The notes under the pieces are model-generated. The model was not told where the DNA came from and ran no database searches. It worked only from the letters and a program-made list of their open reading frames with translations. From Albifimbria verrucaria (lineage: Eukaryota; Ascomycota; Sordariomycetes; Hypocreales; Stachybotryaceae), in contig JAHREC010000007.1 in NCBI GenBank assembly GCA_020081605.1, positions 496,001 through 560,000 of the forward strand: a stretch of DNA of 64,000 nucleotides, in the 5' to 3' direction. This document shows positions 1 to 11,272 of the stretch, one piece after another. The position numbers and the translations under genes are program-made. Position 1 is the first letter of the stretch; each line of letters opens with the position of its first letter.

Positions 1-2983
1 TAATTAATTATATTTTATAAAATTATATTAATAAGTTTATTATAATATATTTTAATAATATTTTAATATTCTTTAAAAATAAAATTAAATATAAAAAATA
101 TATATATTAAATTCTTTAAATATTATAAAATATTAAATTATTAATTAAATTTAATAAAAATAAATTCTATATATAAAAAATAAATTTTCTTAAATATATA
201 ATTAAATTAAATAAAATTTAAATAAAAAAAAAAAAATTATAATAATATTAAAATAAAAGATATTTAAGAATATTAAGGATATATAAAGTTTTTTTAAATT
301 TATTAATTATTATTAATAATTTATTAAAGATTTTAAAAAATTATTAAATTTTTTATAAATTTAATTAAAAAAATAAAAATTTTAAATTTAAAAAAAAAAA
401 AAAAATTTTTAAATAAACTAAATAATATATATTATTTAAATTAATTTTAATAATATTTAATCTTAAATTATTAATAAAATTAAAAATAAATATATTAAAT
501 TTTATATTAAAAATAATAATAAAATAATATAATAAAAAAAAATATTATATTTTATTATATTTTAATTAAAGAAACTTAATAAATTATTATTATATTATTT
601 TATTTATAATAAAAATTTATAATTATTATTAAAAATTTTAAAGAATTTAAATATTATTTTATAAAAAATAAATATAGAATTAAAATCTATATAAACTATA
701 AAAATATTTTTTATTTTATAATAATATAAACCTTAAATATATATAATAAATAAAATATATAAAAATATTAAGTTTATTTAATTATAAAATTATTTATTAA
801 AAAAATTAAAAATAATAAAATTAATATATTAAGCTATAAATTAAAATATAAATAAAAATATTTATAATAATAATATAAATCTTTATTATAAATTTTAAGG
901 AAAAAATAATTTAAAAATAATAATTTAATTATATATATATTAAAAAATTAAAAAAAATTAATAAATAATATTATAAATATATAAATATAAATTATAAAAT
1001 CTAAGGATATTATTAATATAAAAAGAATTAATAATTTTATTTATAAATATAAAAAAAAATATAAATATTTAATAAAATAATAATAATAATTATTTAAAAA
1101 TATTATAATTATTCTTTAATAAGATATTTAAAAATAAAAAAATTTATAAATAAATTAATAAGTTTTATAATATATTAAAATTATAATAATATATAAAAGA
1201 ATATATTAAGAATTATAATATATATAATAAAGCTAAATTAATATAATATAAATTATATAAATATTTAAAATTATTATTAATATTTAAATATTTATAAAAA
1301 TTAATTTTATAGGATTTTATAATAAAGTTATTTAAATTTAAAGAATTAAAAATAAAGAATAATTATAATAATATTTTTATTATTATAAATAAATTTATAA
1401 AATTTATATATTTTATTTTATATAATAAAATAATAAATATTAAAAATATAATATATTATTTTTTAAATATATAATATCTTAGAATAAATTATTAAATAAA
1501 ATTATTTTTAATAAAAAATTAATATTTATTTTAAAATTTTAATAAGAATTAATAATATAATTAAGAATAAAAAATAAGCTTAATATTATTTATTATTTAT
1601 AAATAAATAAATAAATAAAAAAATAAATTAAATATTAAAATAATATTTATAATATTTTATAAATTATAAATAAAATAATTAAATAAAATAATTATTAATT
1701 ATATAAATAGCTTATAATTTAAATAAATTAAAAATTATAAAATAAATATTATATTATATAAATAAAGAATTTAAATTATTATTTAATAAAAAATTATTAT
1801 TAAAATTAGAATATAAAAAAGAATAATTAAAATAAATAAAATAAAAAAATTATATAATATATTATATAAAGAAATTTTATTTATATAATAAAAAATAAAG
1901 ATATTTTATAATAGGAAAAAATTAAAAAAATTAACTTTTTAAGAAAAAGATATAATCTATATATATTATATAAATATTAAAACTATAAAATTTAATAATA
2001 AATTAAATTATAAAAATTAAGATTATTTTTTATATTATAAAAAATCTTAGATATTAATTATAAAATTAAATTTCTAAAAATAATAAGAATATATAATATT
2101 TTTTATATTATATTATTAAAAAAATATTAAATAGAGAATCTATTAAAAAAATATTAAAGTTTTTTAATTAAATTAAAATATAAAATTAAGAAAATTCTAG
2201 AATATAAAATTAATAATAAAGGTAAAAAAAATATTTTATTAAATAAAAAGGATATAATAAAAATAAGAATATATAGGAACCTTTAGAAAATTTATTTAAT
2301 ATTAAGATTAAGCTAAAGGAATTTTATTCTTAAATAAAATAAAAAAATCTTTAATAATTATAAACTAATTCACTATATTAATATAAACTAATTAATTTAG
2401 CTTCTTCACTACTATAGATTCCTTTATTATAATAAATTAAGAACCCTGCTTAAATAAGATATTATTCTCTTTATAAGCTACTTGCTTTTAATAATAAATA
2501 TATATTAGCTTAGCTATTACTTTCTTAATAGCCTCCTTAGCTTTTATTTTCTTAGCCTTTAGCTTTTTAAATTTATTTAGAGATTTTATAATTAAGAAAA
2601 GGAAGATTAAAACTATAAAAACTAGAATAGTGGAAATAAAGGATATTTATAAGGATAAGTAATTAATAAATTATTATAAGGAAGATATAAATTAGAATAC
2701 TTTTTATAATAAGAAAACTTTAAAACTAGAATATAAGCCTATTTTAAATAAAAATAATAAGAATATAATATAATTTTAATATTAAATAAAATAAAGTATT
2801 TAAAAGGGTATAATTTTTAGAAAATTTATATTAAGATATTTTTAATTTAATTATATAATTAGATATAATATTAATATTATAAAGAAAAAGGAAAATAAAT
2901 TAATCTATTAATAAAATAAATAATAAGTAACTTTATATAATAACCCTAGCTTAGAGGATTTAATTATAGGAAGAAGAGTATTA

Positions 2984-3665
2984 TATTATAATTTATATTA
3001 ATATAATATTTAAAATATATTAAAATAAATTAATTTAATATCTATAGAATAATTAAGGATTATATACTTTACTCTTTAATTAATTATAAATAATATAAAA
3101 GCTTATATTATAAAGAATTATATAAAAGGAGTTCTTTATATATAATAAATAGTTTAATAAATATATTTTATAAAATAATAAAATAAAAATATAAAAAGAA
3201 GCTATATATAATATTAAGTTAATAAATAATAATAAAGGAATATTATATAAGAATAATTAATATAATTAATATATTAATATAATAAGTTTTAATAAAGTTA
3301 TTAATATATAAGTTAATAGAATTTATTAATTAAATAAAAAATAAATAAATAAATTTTTATTTTTAGGAATAATAAAGATTAATATTATTCTTAAAATAAT
3401 AAAATATAAATTTATTCTTAAATAAAATATTAATATATAAATAGGAGTCTTTTTTAATTATTAATTAAAAACTATTAGCTATTAATAATATATAATTATT
3501 AAGTTATTTTTTAATTAAATTCTTTAAAGAGTAATTTAATTTAATTAATAATTTAATATATATTACTTTAAGTTAAAATAAGCTTTATTTATTTATTTAA
3601 GAATAAATAATCTTAATTTTATTTACTCTATACTTACCTTATAATATAGAATAATCCCTAATTAT
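2984..3665 (+). repeat. LTR-like arm, fully RIP-converted
   Basis: This stretch matches the reverse complement of about 4370-5052. In the outer 60 bases, apart from a single one-base gap, every difference I can align is C-to-T or G-to-A in this copy, so its first bases TATTATAATTTA are the converted form of TGTTACGACCCG. The match can be followed inward through 3040-3135, 3200-3300 and 3428-3600. The TG start in the less mutated copy, together with the purine tract just upstream, suits an LTR. A long terminal inverted repeat of a DNA element is the alternative. Confidence 0.75.
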
Positions 3666-3758
3666 TATAGTTTTATTTATTTATTTAAGAATAAATAAAT
3701 TTAATTTTATTTATTTTATATTTATTTTATAATATAAAATAATCCCTGATTATTATAA
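3583..3758 (+). repeat. Two direct copies of an ~88-bp unit inside the left arm
   Basis: The stretch starting at 3583 (TTTATTTATTTATTTAAGAA) is repeated from 3671. Both copies run on through a TTAATTTTATTTA segment to AATCCCT(A/G)ATTATTATA. The copies differ mostly by transitions. The duplication seems to be absent from the opposite arm, so it is probably specific to this copy, or the inner edge of the shared arm lies between the two units. Confidence 0.6.
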
Positions 3759-4369
3759 TTAAATTAAAGATTTTTTATTTAAATAAAATATTATTTTTTT
3801 ATTTAAATTTTATATTTAATAAGGTTATTATTTATTTATTTAAATAATTAATTTTAATATATATTATTTTAAAATAGTTTATTTAAATTTATTATAAATA
3901 TAAATTTAATATAATAAATCTTTATAAATAATCTATATTATAATTTAAAAGATTTATATAATTATAAATTAATATTTATAATAATTTTATATTTATAGCT
4001 TTTTTAATTTAAAGTATATAAATATATTTATTAAGAATATTAATAAATATATAATAATTAATAAAATTATTATATTTTTTAATATTATTTATTAATATAT
4101 AATTTAATAAATAAATATTTATAATATTTTTAAATTAAAATAAAAAATAATTATATATTTTTTTATAAAATATAAATATTAATATTCTATAAAAATACTA
4201 TATTATTATTATTAATATTAATAAATAATAAATTAAATAAAAGATTATATAATAAAATTATAAATTAAATAAGCTTATTTAAATATTTTTATATTAATCT
4301 TCTATAATATATAAGAGTTTTTAAAAATATTTAATATTAATAAAATAATAATATTTATAAAATAAAAAT

Positions 4370-5052
4370 TATACTTTATATAATAATTAAAGATTATTCT
4401 ATATTATAAAATAAATATAAAATAAATAAAATTAAAATTATTTATTTTTAAATAAATAAATAAAGCTTATTTTAACTTAAAATAATAAATATTTTATTAT
4501 TAATTAAATTAAATTATTTTATTAAAAAACTCTATTAAAGAATAGCTTAATAACTATATATTATTAAAATTAATAATCTTCTAATTAATATCCAGAAAAA
4601 AACTCCTATTTATATATTAATATATTCCTTTTAAAAATAATAAAATATTTTATTCCTTTATTTTATTATTAAGCCTAAAAATATTATTAATTATTATTCC
4701 TATCCTTATTAATTATCTTTTTAATTTATACTTTTAAATCCTACTTAAACCCTACTATACTATTATATTAATTATATTAATTATCTTTATATAATATACC
4801 TTTATTATTATCTATTAACTTAATATTATATATAAATTCTTTCTATACCCTTATCTTATTATTCTATAATATATATTTACCGAACCATTTATTATATATA
4901 GGAACTCCCTTCTATAAGGTTCTCTATAGTATAGGCTCCTATATCGTCCATAGCTAGTTAGAGGGTAAGGTATATAGTCCTTAGTTATCCTATGGATCTA
5001 GGTTAGTCCGTTCCGACATGTTTCAGGCATCATGTCAGCACGGGTCGTAACA
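4370..5052 (-). repeat. LTR-like arm, outer end almost unmutated
   Basis: Reverse complement of the 2984-3665 arm. Read on the minus strand it begins TGTTACGACCCGTGCTGACA at 5052. From about 4870 to 5052 base composition is near normal, while from 4870 down toward 4370 it becomes AT-only. The mutation load therefore falls off toward the unique DNA on the right, although the mirror-image positions of the other arm are fully converted. No convincing target-site duplication was found: TATTA before 2984 does not match CTTTA after 5052. Confidence 0.75.
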
Positions 5053-5059
5053 CTTTATT

Positions 5060-5137
5060 GATTAAGCTTAGTAAATCTTCCTAAACTGGGAGACATACTG
5101 ACTCTGGAATGCTAAACAAAATGCAGGTGCCCGGCTG
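5060..5137 (-). pseudogene. Fragment of an O-methyltransferase gene next to the transposon edge
   Basis: About 78 bp align clearly with 11981-12058, an internal part of the O-methyltransferase gene on the same strand. Shared blocks include AAGCTTAGTA, GGGAGACA, TGGAATGC and GCAGGTGC. Differences are a mix of transitions, other changes and a one-base deletion. Weaker resemblance may continue to about 5215. The fragment starts 8 bases from the end of the LTR-like arm, so the element or a rearrangement probably cut a second methyltransferase copy here. Too short to encode anything. Confidence 0.75.
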
Positions 5138-5518
5138 AAAGCAATGCAGAATCGATTCTTATATGTCAAAGCAATGTCGCGAATTTGTTATATGGTCGTG
5201 CGTGCTCCCACATGTTTGATACCTGCGTACATTAACAGCATTGTACAATCGGATACAAAGCCTGGATAGTATGTTTAGAACTCTGCATAATTTTGACTTT
5301 AATCCAACATACGACTCTCTCTTATGCATCTCCATCAGGGTGACTCCCAGGTGGCCCTCAGGGTGCCTATCATCGTTATAAAATACTGGCTTAAAGGTCC
5401 TTGCTTTCTGTTTCTTTTTCTCCTTTCCTTTCTTTCAATCGTTCACTCCGGCAATCGCCCCCACCAATCTAGCTGCTCCCTACACACTCCTCTATACCAT
5501 ACGCACCATACCTTTGAA

Positions 5519-6677
5519 ATGGCGAAGCACGAGAACGAACAACAAGTGACCAAAACGGAAACGTTCCATCGGTTCGGAGACCTCCCAAAAGAGATCCGCG
5601 ATGAAATCTGGACCTTGTTTTTCGAGATGAGCGTCCAGGCGTACTCTTCTTCAGGATGATATGGTGTGAGGACCCCATGCCCGATGCACAAAAGTGTTTC
5701 TTCTATAAGAACGAAGATTTTTTCTCTCTTAATTTGTCCCTGATCAATCATCTTCGAGAGGACAAAAGGCGCGTGTTCCTTGCTCTGCACGAGAGGCTTC
5801 GACGTATATCACAGGCTCGGGACTATGGACAGCCTGCAGAGAATCGCGAGACTATGTTATGAAGCGCCACACTAAAGGGGTTCAGAAATACAGAAGCAAG
5901 GGCCGCGTCAACGGCTATTTTATTGCTGGCAGCGAGATACAATACATATCTGTCCTTGACCACGATCTCGCTGTGTTTCAACCCGACGATTTTGGTAAAA
6001 TGACATTCGACTTTGATCTACCGCTCGTTCCACAATTTCACAAAGACAACCATCCTCTCTGGCACACTGCCATTGAGCTCAATCCGAGCTGGCAGCCGCC
6101 GAGTACACAAGAGATTAGAGATGCATATCACGGATTGCAGAGAAATGTCCAGATGGTTTTGGCTAGAGCCAAGATAGACAGTCAGCTTCCTATCCTTTGG
6201 TTCATCGACTACCGCATAAAGAGAAGCACCAAGACGTCCCGCCCTTTTCTTCGCAGCAATCGCCTGGTGTTCCGCGGCAATGGCTGTCGCTTCGTGGAAG
6301 TACGATGATACGACGATGAATGGGAACTTGAAGGAGGCGAGCCGCTTTTCCAAGCCACATCCAGTGCTGATTCGACAGAAAGATGCCCGAGTGCCTTCCA
6401 CCTCATTCGCCTTCTGGATCTTCGGGCCCGGGTTATGGACCTGCCCTACTTAGATATTGTCCAGCCGCCAAGGGAGTCTGAAGCTTGGGCGGAAGATTTT
6501 TGGGAGGAACAGTTTGAGAGCGACATGGTCAGCGAGGATTATGAAGACTTTGTGCTCAAGAGCACGGGGCCCCGAGATTGGGACTGCGATGAGAGGGAAT
6601 TCTGTCGGGTCAGGCCTCGCTACGACAGCACCGTGGTCAAGATGGGTGTGTTGGCCTACGAAGAGGTCAGTGACTAA
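5519..6677 (+). pseudogene. 2EXR-domain protein, frame-broken
   Basis: The ATG at 5519 opens a protein whose start, FHRFGDLPKEIRDEIW, is the signature of the fungal 2EXR domain, a family of unknown function. Later parts also fit: an IQYISVLDHDLAVF-like block (about 5940), LWFIDYRIKR (about 6195), and the C-terminal part from 6309 in one frame with RFVEVR before it. The frame changes near 5650, 5800 and 5860, and a TGA at 6306-6308 interrupts RFVEVR and YDDEWEL with no shift, as a CGA-to-TGA change would. Some shifts could be sequencing losses, but the in-frame stop and the number of lesions suggest decay. A short intron near 5800-5870 is an alternative for part of this. Confidence 0.6.
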
Positions 6678-7172
6678 GAATGTCGTTGGCCTTTCCTGAG
6701 ACTGTTTACAACAAGTCGCACAGGGCGTGAGGAGATATCAAACATGACATACCATTGTATCCTTTTCCTTTACTTTGTATTTTGCAGTCTTTCCGCTCAA
6801 GTAGGTAACTTGGAATGCGAGCCCTGTTCATTTCTTCTTTGTCTCGTGTGCTGTGACTACCCGCTGTGGTGAGACTAGAAATGGGCATGGACGAGAGTGG
6901 AAGTGTGGTTCTTCGTTCTGAAACGACCCTTTTCTTTTTTTGAAAAAAACTCGACTCACCTCACTTTAGGTATGCTTCTCGATGAGATGGATCAGCTCAT
7001 GCACTGACGGCTGAGACGCACATACTTGCAAAAGGGCAGAGCATAGAAATTATTCCTCATGTCAGCCACAACTAGGGATACTCAATCAGCATGAGTGTTT
7101 AGATCGGTTTTCAGAATATTCATCAATTAAATTACTCATTACTTGGTTTTTCATATCAACATCACACTCCAT
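6678..7172. other. Gene-free stretch
   Basis: Between the 2EXR gene and the 3' end of the minus-strand secreted protein. I see no reading frame, RNA gene or repeat that can be supported. It should hold the terminators of two convergent genes. Confidence 0.5.
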
Positions 7173-8455
7173 CTAGTATGGAGAAGGCGGCTGCGGCTCC
7201 ATCTTCTGCACGTCGACATCGTCGATCCAAAAGTTTCTCACACCGCCAGCGTAGCCACAGTCGACATAGACCTGGGACAGGATGTCCGGGCTGCCTTGGA
7301 GCGGCCCTGTGTAGACATTGGCCGTGTACTGCTTCCAGCCAACCTGCAGCGGCTCGCCTCCTGCATACCCACGGCCAGAAGAGAAGCGCACGACGCAGTT
7401 GGAGCCTTGCTCGGCCTTGATCCACGCCGTTATGGTGTACCATGTCGTTGGGCACGTGTCTTCGAGGAACTGGCGCACACCCAGGAACGTGCCAACCGAA
7501 CGGTACTGGACCTTCCACGAGTTGCTGCCGTCTCCGTGCGAGGTGGAGTTGTCCAGCTCCGCCGAAACCCACGAGTTGCCACCTCCAATCAACGCTGTCC
7601 ATCCTGCGTCGCCGTCCTCGAAGCCCGGGTTCATGACGGGCGTCTGCATGTAAGCGCACTCTGTCTTGGTAGCCGTCGCTACCTTGGACTCCCAAATCGT
7701 GCTGGTAAATGACGCCCCTGTCTCGGTATAGGTAGTGGTACTCCAGACAGTGCTCTGATAAGAGAACAGCGTGGACACCTTGGTCTCACGCGCAGTCACC
7801 AGCGGCCTAAATGTGATTGTGGCCACGTCTGCCGATGAAGTGACGGTGGCGGTGGATGCACCCACCGTTTGCGTCGTCGTGTTCGGGGAATGTCGAGGCA
7901 ATCGCAAGCCTGGGAGACAGCAGCTGGGGAGTATTTGGCCACAATGTCGCTAAGGCCGGTGGGAATGACCACCTCGCTTGTCTTGCGAAGCGTGGTAGTG
8001 GTCGTGCTCGTCGAGGTATATGTGGTCCAGACGCGATCTGTTGTGATCCGAACCTCGACCCAGGTAGGTGAAGGTAAGGTAGTGGCTCCGGATTGAATGG
8101 CAGTCTCCTTGAAAAGACTGTCGTCGTAACAGTGGAGGTGCGTGTTTGCGTCACGCTAACAGTCGATGGGTTGGGAATTACATCGGTGACCGTTTCAGTG
8201 TCTGCCATTTCCCGTTAGTTCGCCAATTGACACCGGTTAAAGGGTTCGCTTACCAGCAGTTACAGTGCTCGTTACGGCGGGGACATTGTTGTAGGCAAGA
8301 CACCACGCCGCTCCTTGGGCAGAGTAGCGTTTGTCCTTTAAGCCTCGTAGCAGGTTGTTGGCAGGACAAGCACGGGGCTCAATGGCTGTTGCAGAGGCTG
8401 CTTCTAAACAGGCGAGGATTGAGAGGCACGCAGCCACGGTCGACTTGAACACCAT
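7173..8455 (-). CDS. Secreted Ser/Thr-rich protein with carbohydrate-binding-like C-terminal domain
   Basis: The ATG at 8455 begins MVFKSTVAACLSILACLEA, a clear signal peptide. An intron at 8202-8253 (GTAAGC..CAG) follows. The mature protein has repeated TVTTTV, STTTTL and ATVTSS linkers typical of O-glycosylated cell-surface proteins, then VSQACDCLDIP, a cysteine motif I have seen before such linkers. The last ~140 residues (from NPGFEDGDAGW) resemble the jelly-roll carbohydrate-binding domains of the CBM-CenC/galactose-binding type, ending FWIDDVDVQ. Two single-base frame breaks, at the A run 8112-8115 and the G run 7885-7888, are both repaired by one extra base in the run. Likely a wall-associated or extracellular protein; substrate unknown. 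Confidence 0.7.
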
Positions 8456-9198
8456 CTTGGCCGAGGTAGCTCTGTTGTATACCGTGAAGAGATGACGGAA
8501 AGCAGCAGGAGTATTGTCCATCCCGAAAGGGACACTGCAATGTTATATAGTATTCATTCAGAACTACGCTTGGGAATATCAGGACTGCCTCTTTGACCCC
8601 TGGACGTTTTTGCTCGGACTATAAAATACACACTTTTCCTCTTTCGCTGAGCTGTCAGGTTCGTATAAGCTGAAGATGCCGAAGCTATATTGACTAACGA
8701 ACCGACGTTGTGGGTAAGATCTGATAGTCTGCTGGCACTACGCCGCTAGTGCAGTTCTAGACCAGCACACATAAATAAGGACCAGTGTAAGCTGAATGGC
8801 CCATGCACTCGAGCTGAACACAAGGGAGAAGATGCCGCACGGGTCGATTGCTTGAGTATGCTATTGTCACAGAGCAAGCATAATAGCTGCACTAAAAGCT
8901 GGAGGCCTCGGCAGAGCATTTGCTGAGCCGTAAACATCACTAGTGTAGCACGTGGCGGTTTCTTTTCTGCTTTTTTTTTTTTTTCTCTTTTCGCCCAACA
9001 GGATAGAGTTAGATTTCTTTCATTTTCTTCTTCTTCTTCTTCTTCTTCTTTTCCTAATGCGGCAAATAAAACTCATTGCATTTTATTATTTAAATAATCT
9101 TATGGCAAAGTCGCTCATTATAGATCTATGCCCCTGGCTGGGCTGAGGCAGCCCCTGCATTTTGTGATCAAGAAAAGCAATTTGCACTTCTCATTCTT
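8456..9198. other. Gene-free stretch with TTC microsatellite
   Basis: No gene is supported. A T run at about 8971-8983 and a (TTC)n tract at about 9024-9052 are the only visible features. The left part should hold the promoter of the secreted-protein gene. Confidence 0.5.
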
Positions 9199-10651
9199 CT
9201 ATTTGCCCAAATCCGTAAATGCCTGTTTTCCAGGTCCGTCATGAATAACATCAAGCCATAAAATCCCTTTAAGCGTCTTGCGGGTAACACTCCATGGCTT
9301 GCCGTTTACTTCCTTAACCCACCTGCTCCGCATCCAGACATCTGTGGTGCTGACTGTGCTGGACATGATCAACATGATTATTGACCAGATTTTGAGGCTC
9401 TGCGCGAACGGCACCTTGTTTCCATTCATTCGATCAATTGTCCCTTTTAACCTGTTGATCAGAATGTTGTGTTCCGTACCGCGGGCCGGGATGTTGATAA
9501 AAGTGAGAATGAATGCAAACATTCCCAATAGCAAGCACTGGTCGTAAATTCCGGTCAACTTGGGCTGCACTTCAAAAAGCCGGGGCCTGGGCAAAGCATG
9601 TCATCTGCTGGAAAGTGGAGATGCCAATTCTCGTAGCACACTGGAGGCATCCGTTGGCCTTGGCTACCATTGCCTGCAGGGAGCCAAACACCTCCCGCAA
9701 AGCCGGCGAGATTCTGGCCAAAAGGGCAAGTTGGTCGCTTTGGCATGTTGGTGGGAAACGACCAGTAAATCTAGCGACTCGCGAAGTGGGAGGCTGATGT
9801 GGAATTTCGGGGCCTGGTCAAACTCGAAGACCCAGGTAAGATCAAGGCGTGCCAAAATGAACAACATGAGAGGCGAGAGGTTGTCTAAGCCCCTCAATCT
9901 TAATATCCTGGCCAGTGCATCCATGTGCCACTTGAATGCGCCAAAGTCGTCAGAGGTCCCAGTTGCGAAAGTCAGGTCGATAATGATGTGGATCATGCTG
10001 TCTTGTTGACGAGCCTCGTCGTTGCCCATGCTCTGGCTAAGATGCTTTAGCAGTAGAACGAGATGCTTGAGCGTCTGTTCACTGTATGGACGGCTACGGG
10101 AAATGTCTTGGTATGCAGAATTCCCAAAGAGGACACCCTGAACGAGGAGATCGTTCAATCCTCCACTCAGGGCATGATACCCAGGGAGAAGTGGGTGACC
10201 TGATGGGTCACATACACTGCCTTGTGGACATTGTGGACGGAAATAACTTGCACCCGGTTAGCGGGACAATTACTAGTTTTGGAGACTTGTAACTGACGTT
10301 CTTGAAGAAGCTGACGGGGTGTCTTTTGGGCATTGGCAGCCAGGCGGCTCATCTCTGAATTGACCTTGATGAGGACTGGCAGCTGAAAGAGACTCATGTC
10401 GGAGCCGGTATTTTTTATGACGGCTGTTTCGTCTGCCAACCGTGTTTCACGGAGCAGCTGGGCCCTTTCGTCTTCATCTGGATGCTGGTCCCCACCCTGC
10501 AGAGCTGCCTTTTCGCCTTTCGCAACGACCGTTTCCAATCCACCCGTACATTCTTTCCCTTCATACAATGGCTGCGTATCTGTTGGTCGACACCATCGCT
10601 ACGCCAATCAGCTGGCTGCCACGGAACAAACACAAACCTCGATCCAGACAT
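9199..10651 (-). CDS. Fungal transcription-factor-like protein without visible zinc cluster
   Basis: The ATG at 10651 opens MSGSRFVFVPWQPADW followed by VDQQIRSHCMKGK, the pattern that starts the regulatory region of many fungal-specific transcription factor proteins. The middle block WHMDALARILRLRGL (about 9900) is the family's 'HM-ALxxMIxLRGG' element, followed by a LDLTWVFEF helix. The C-terminal part (9199-9594) has hydrophobic helices consistent with the same domain. No CX2CX6C zinc cluster is visible, so it may be a regulator lacking a DNA-binding domain or the start may lie elsewhere. Frames switch several times; the first break is at the T run 10510-10513 (one base short). Introns may explain others, for example near 10160. 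It could regulate the cluster at 11-19 kb; that is inference from position only. Confidence 0.6.
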
Positions 10652-11272
10652 GATGTTGGGACAATTGCACTCATACGGCCCCCAATAGCGTGGTAGCCAG
10701 TGCAACAGCCGGACGAGGCAGCACCATGAGATTAATAAGAGGGGTTCGTGAGCCAGATTGTTATGCTAAATAGTCTAGGACGTACTGCGTGCGGCCTGCT
10801 AGAGCTTAGGCGCCCGTCTAAGACAACGTGATAAGTTTTGCAATCAGCATTTTAAGCCTACGATAGCCTACATAGTTTGAAAAGTCTAGTTCAAGTGACG
10901 TGTTAGTTTAAACATCTAAATTAATGTGGCAGGATAAGGCAAGGAGGCTTTGATGGTATCCTTTCATTGAACCACCGGCTTCCACGACCCTAAATCAATT
11001 ATCACTTAATACCCCAACTGATGGCAGGAAGAAGACATATGTCTGCCTAAGCAACTGCAACTATCAAATAGTCTAAAGCTATTGCTGAATCTTACTTTAG
11101 TAAAGAAATAACCAGCAATCTAATCAAGTAATTCCTTCACAACATATGAATAATCGTTCTTTAGTTGATATTAAATTAAGTGTTGTTTGATTTAAGCCTA
11201 TGAAAACAATTGTGAAAAATACGTGTTTCTTTTTACAAGGAGACTTATTATCTTATTATTTATTCTTAATTC
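10652..11272. other. Gene-free stretch, AT-richer
   Basis: No reading frame of note. The A+T content rises toward the methyltransferase gene. It should contain the transcription-factor gene's promoter and the 3' end of the methyltransferase gene. Confidence 0.5.

Larger units (their letters stand above)
1..4870. repeat. AT-only block, RIP-mutated repeat DNA
   Basis: Almost every base is A or T, with very few C and G and no credible open reading frame on either strand. Slightly higher G+C remains near 2280-2980 and rises toward 4870. Such composition in ascomycetes is the usual end state of repeat-induced point mutation (CpA to TpA) on transposons. Direct support comes from the arm pair at 2984/5052, whose differences are C-to-T and G-to-A. 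The stretch 1-2983 may be the decayed body of an LTR element: a purine run (about 2969-2978) sits just before the left arm, as a polypurine tract would before a 3' LTR. No telomere repeat is seen, so whether this is a centromere edge, subtelomere or internal AT island cannot be told. Confidence 0.85.

Noticed and set aside
1..4870. Mitochondrial DNA insertion (very high A+T)
   Set aside because: No coding frame or RNA resembling mitochondrial genes is seen, and the paired arms show RIP-type changes of a normal-composition repeat.
2984..5052. DNA transposon with ~680-bp terminal inverted repeats
   Set aside because: Possible, but the TG..CA ends and upstream purine tract fit LTRs better, no target-site duplication flanks the pair, and no transposase relic is visible. 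Left as the alternative.
4900..5324. Subtelomere or telomere edge
   Set aside because: No TTAGGG-type repeats or RecQ-helicase-like sequence in the window.
8971..9052. CRISPR-like or regulatory repeat array
   Set aside because: Plain T run and TTC microsatellite; no spacers.
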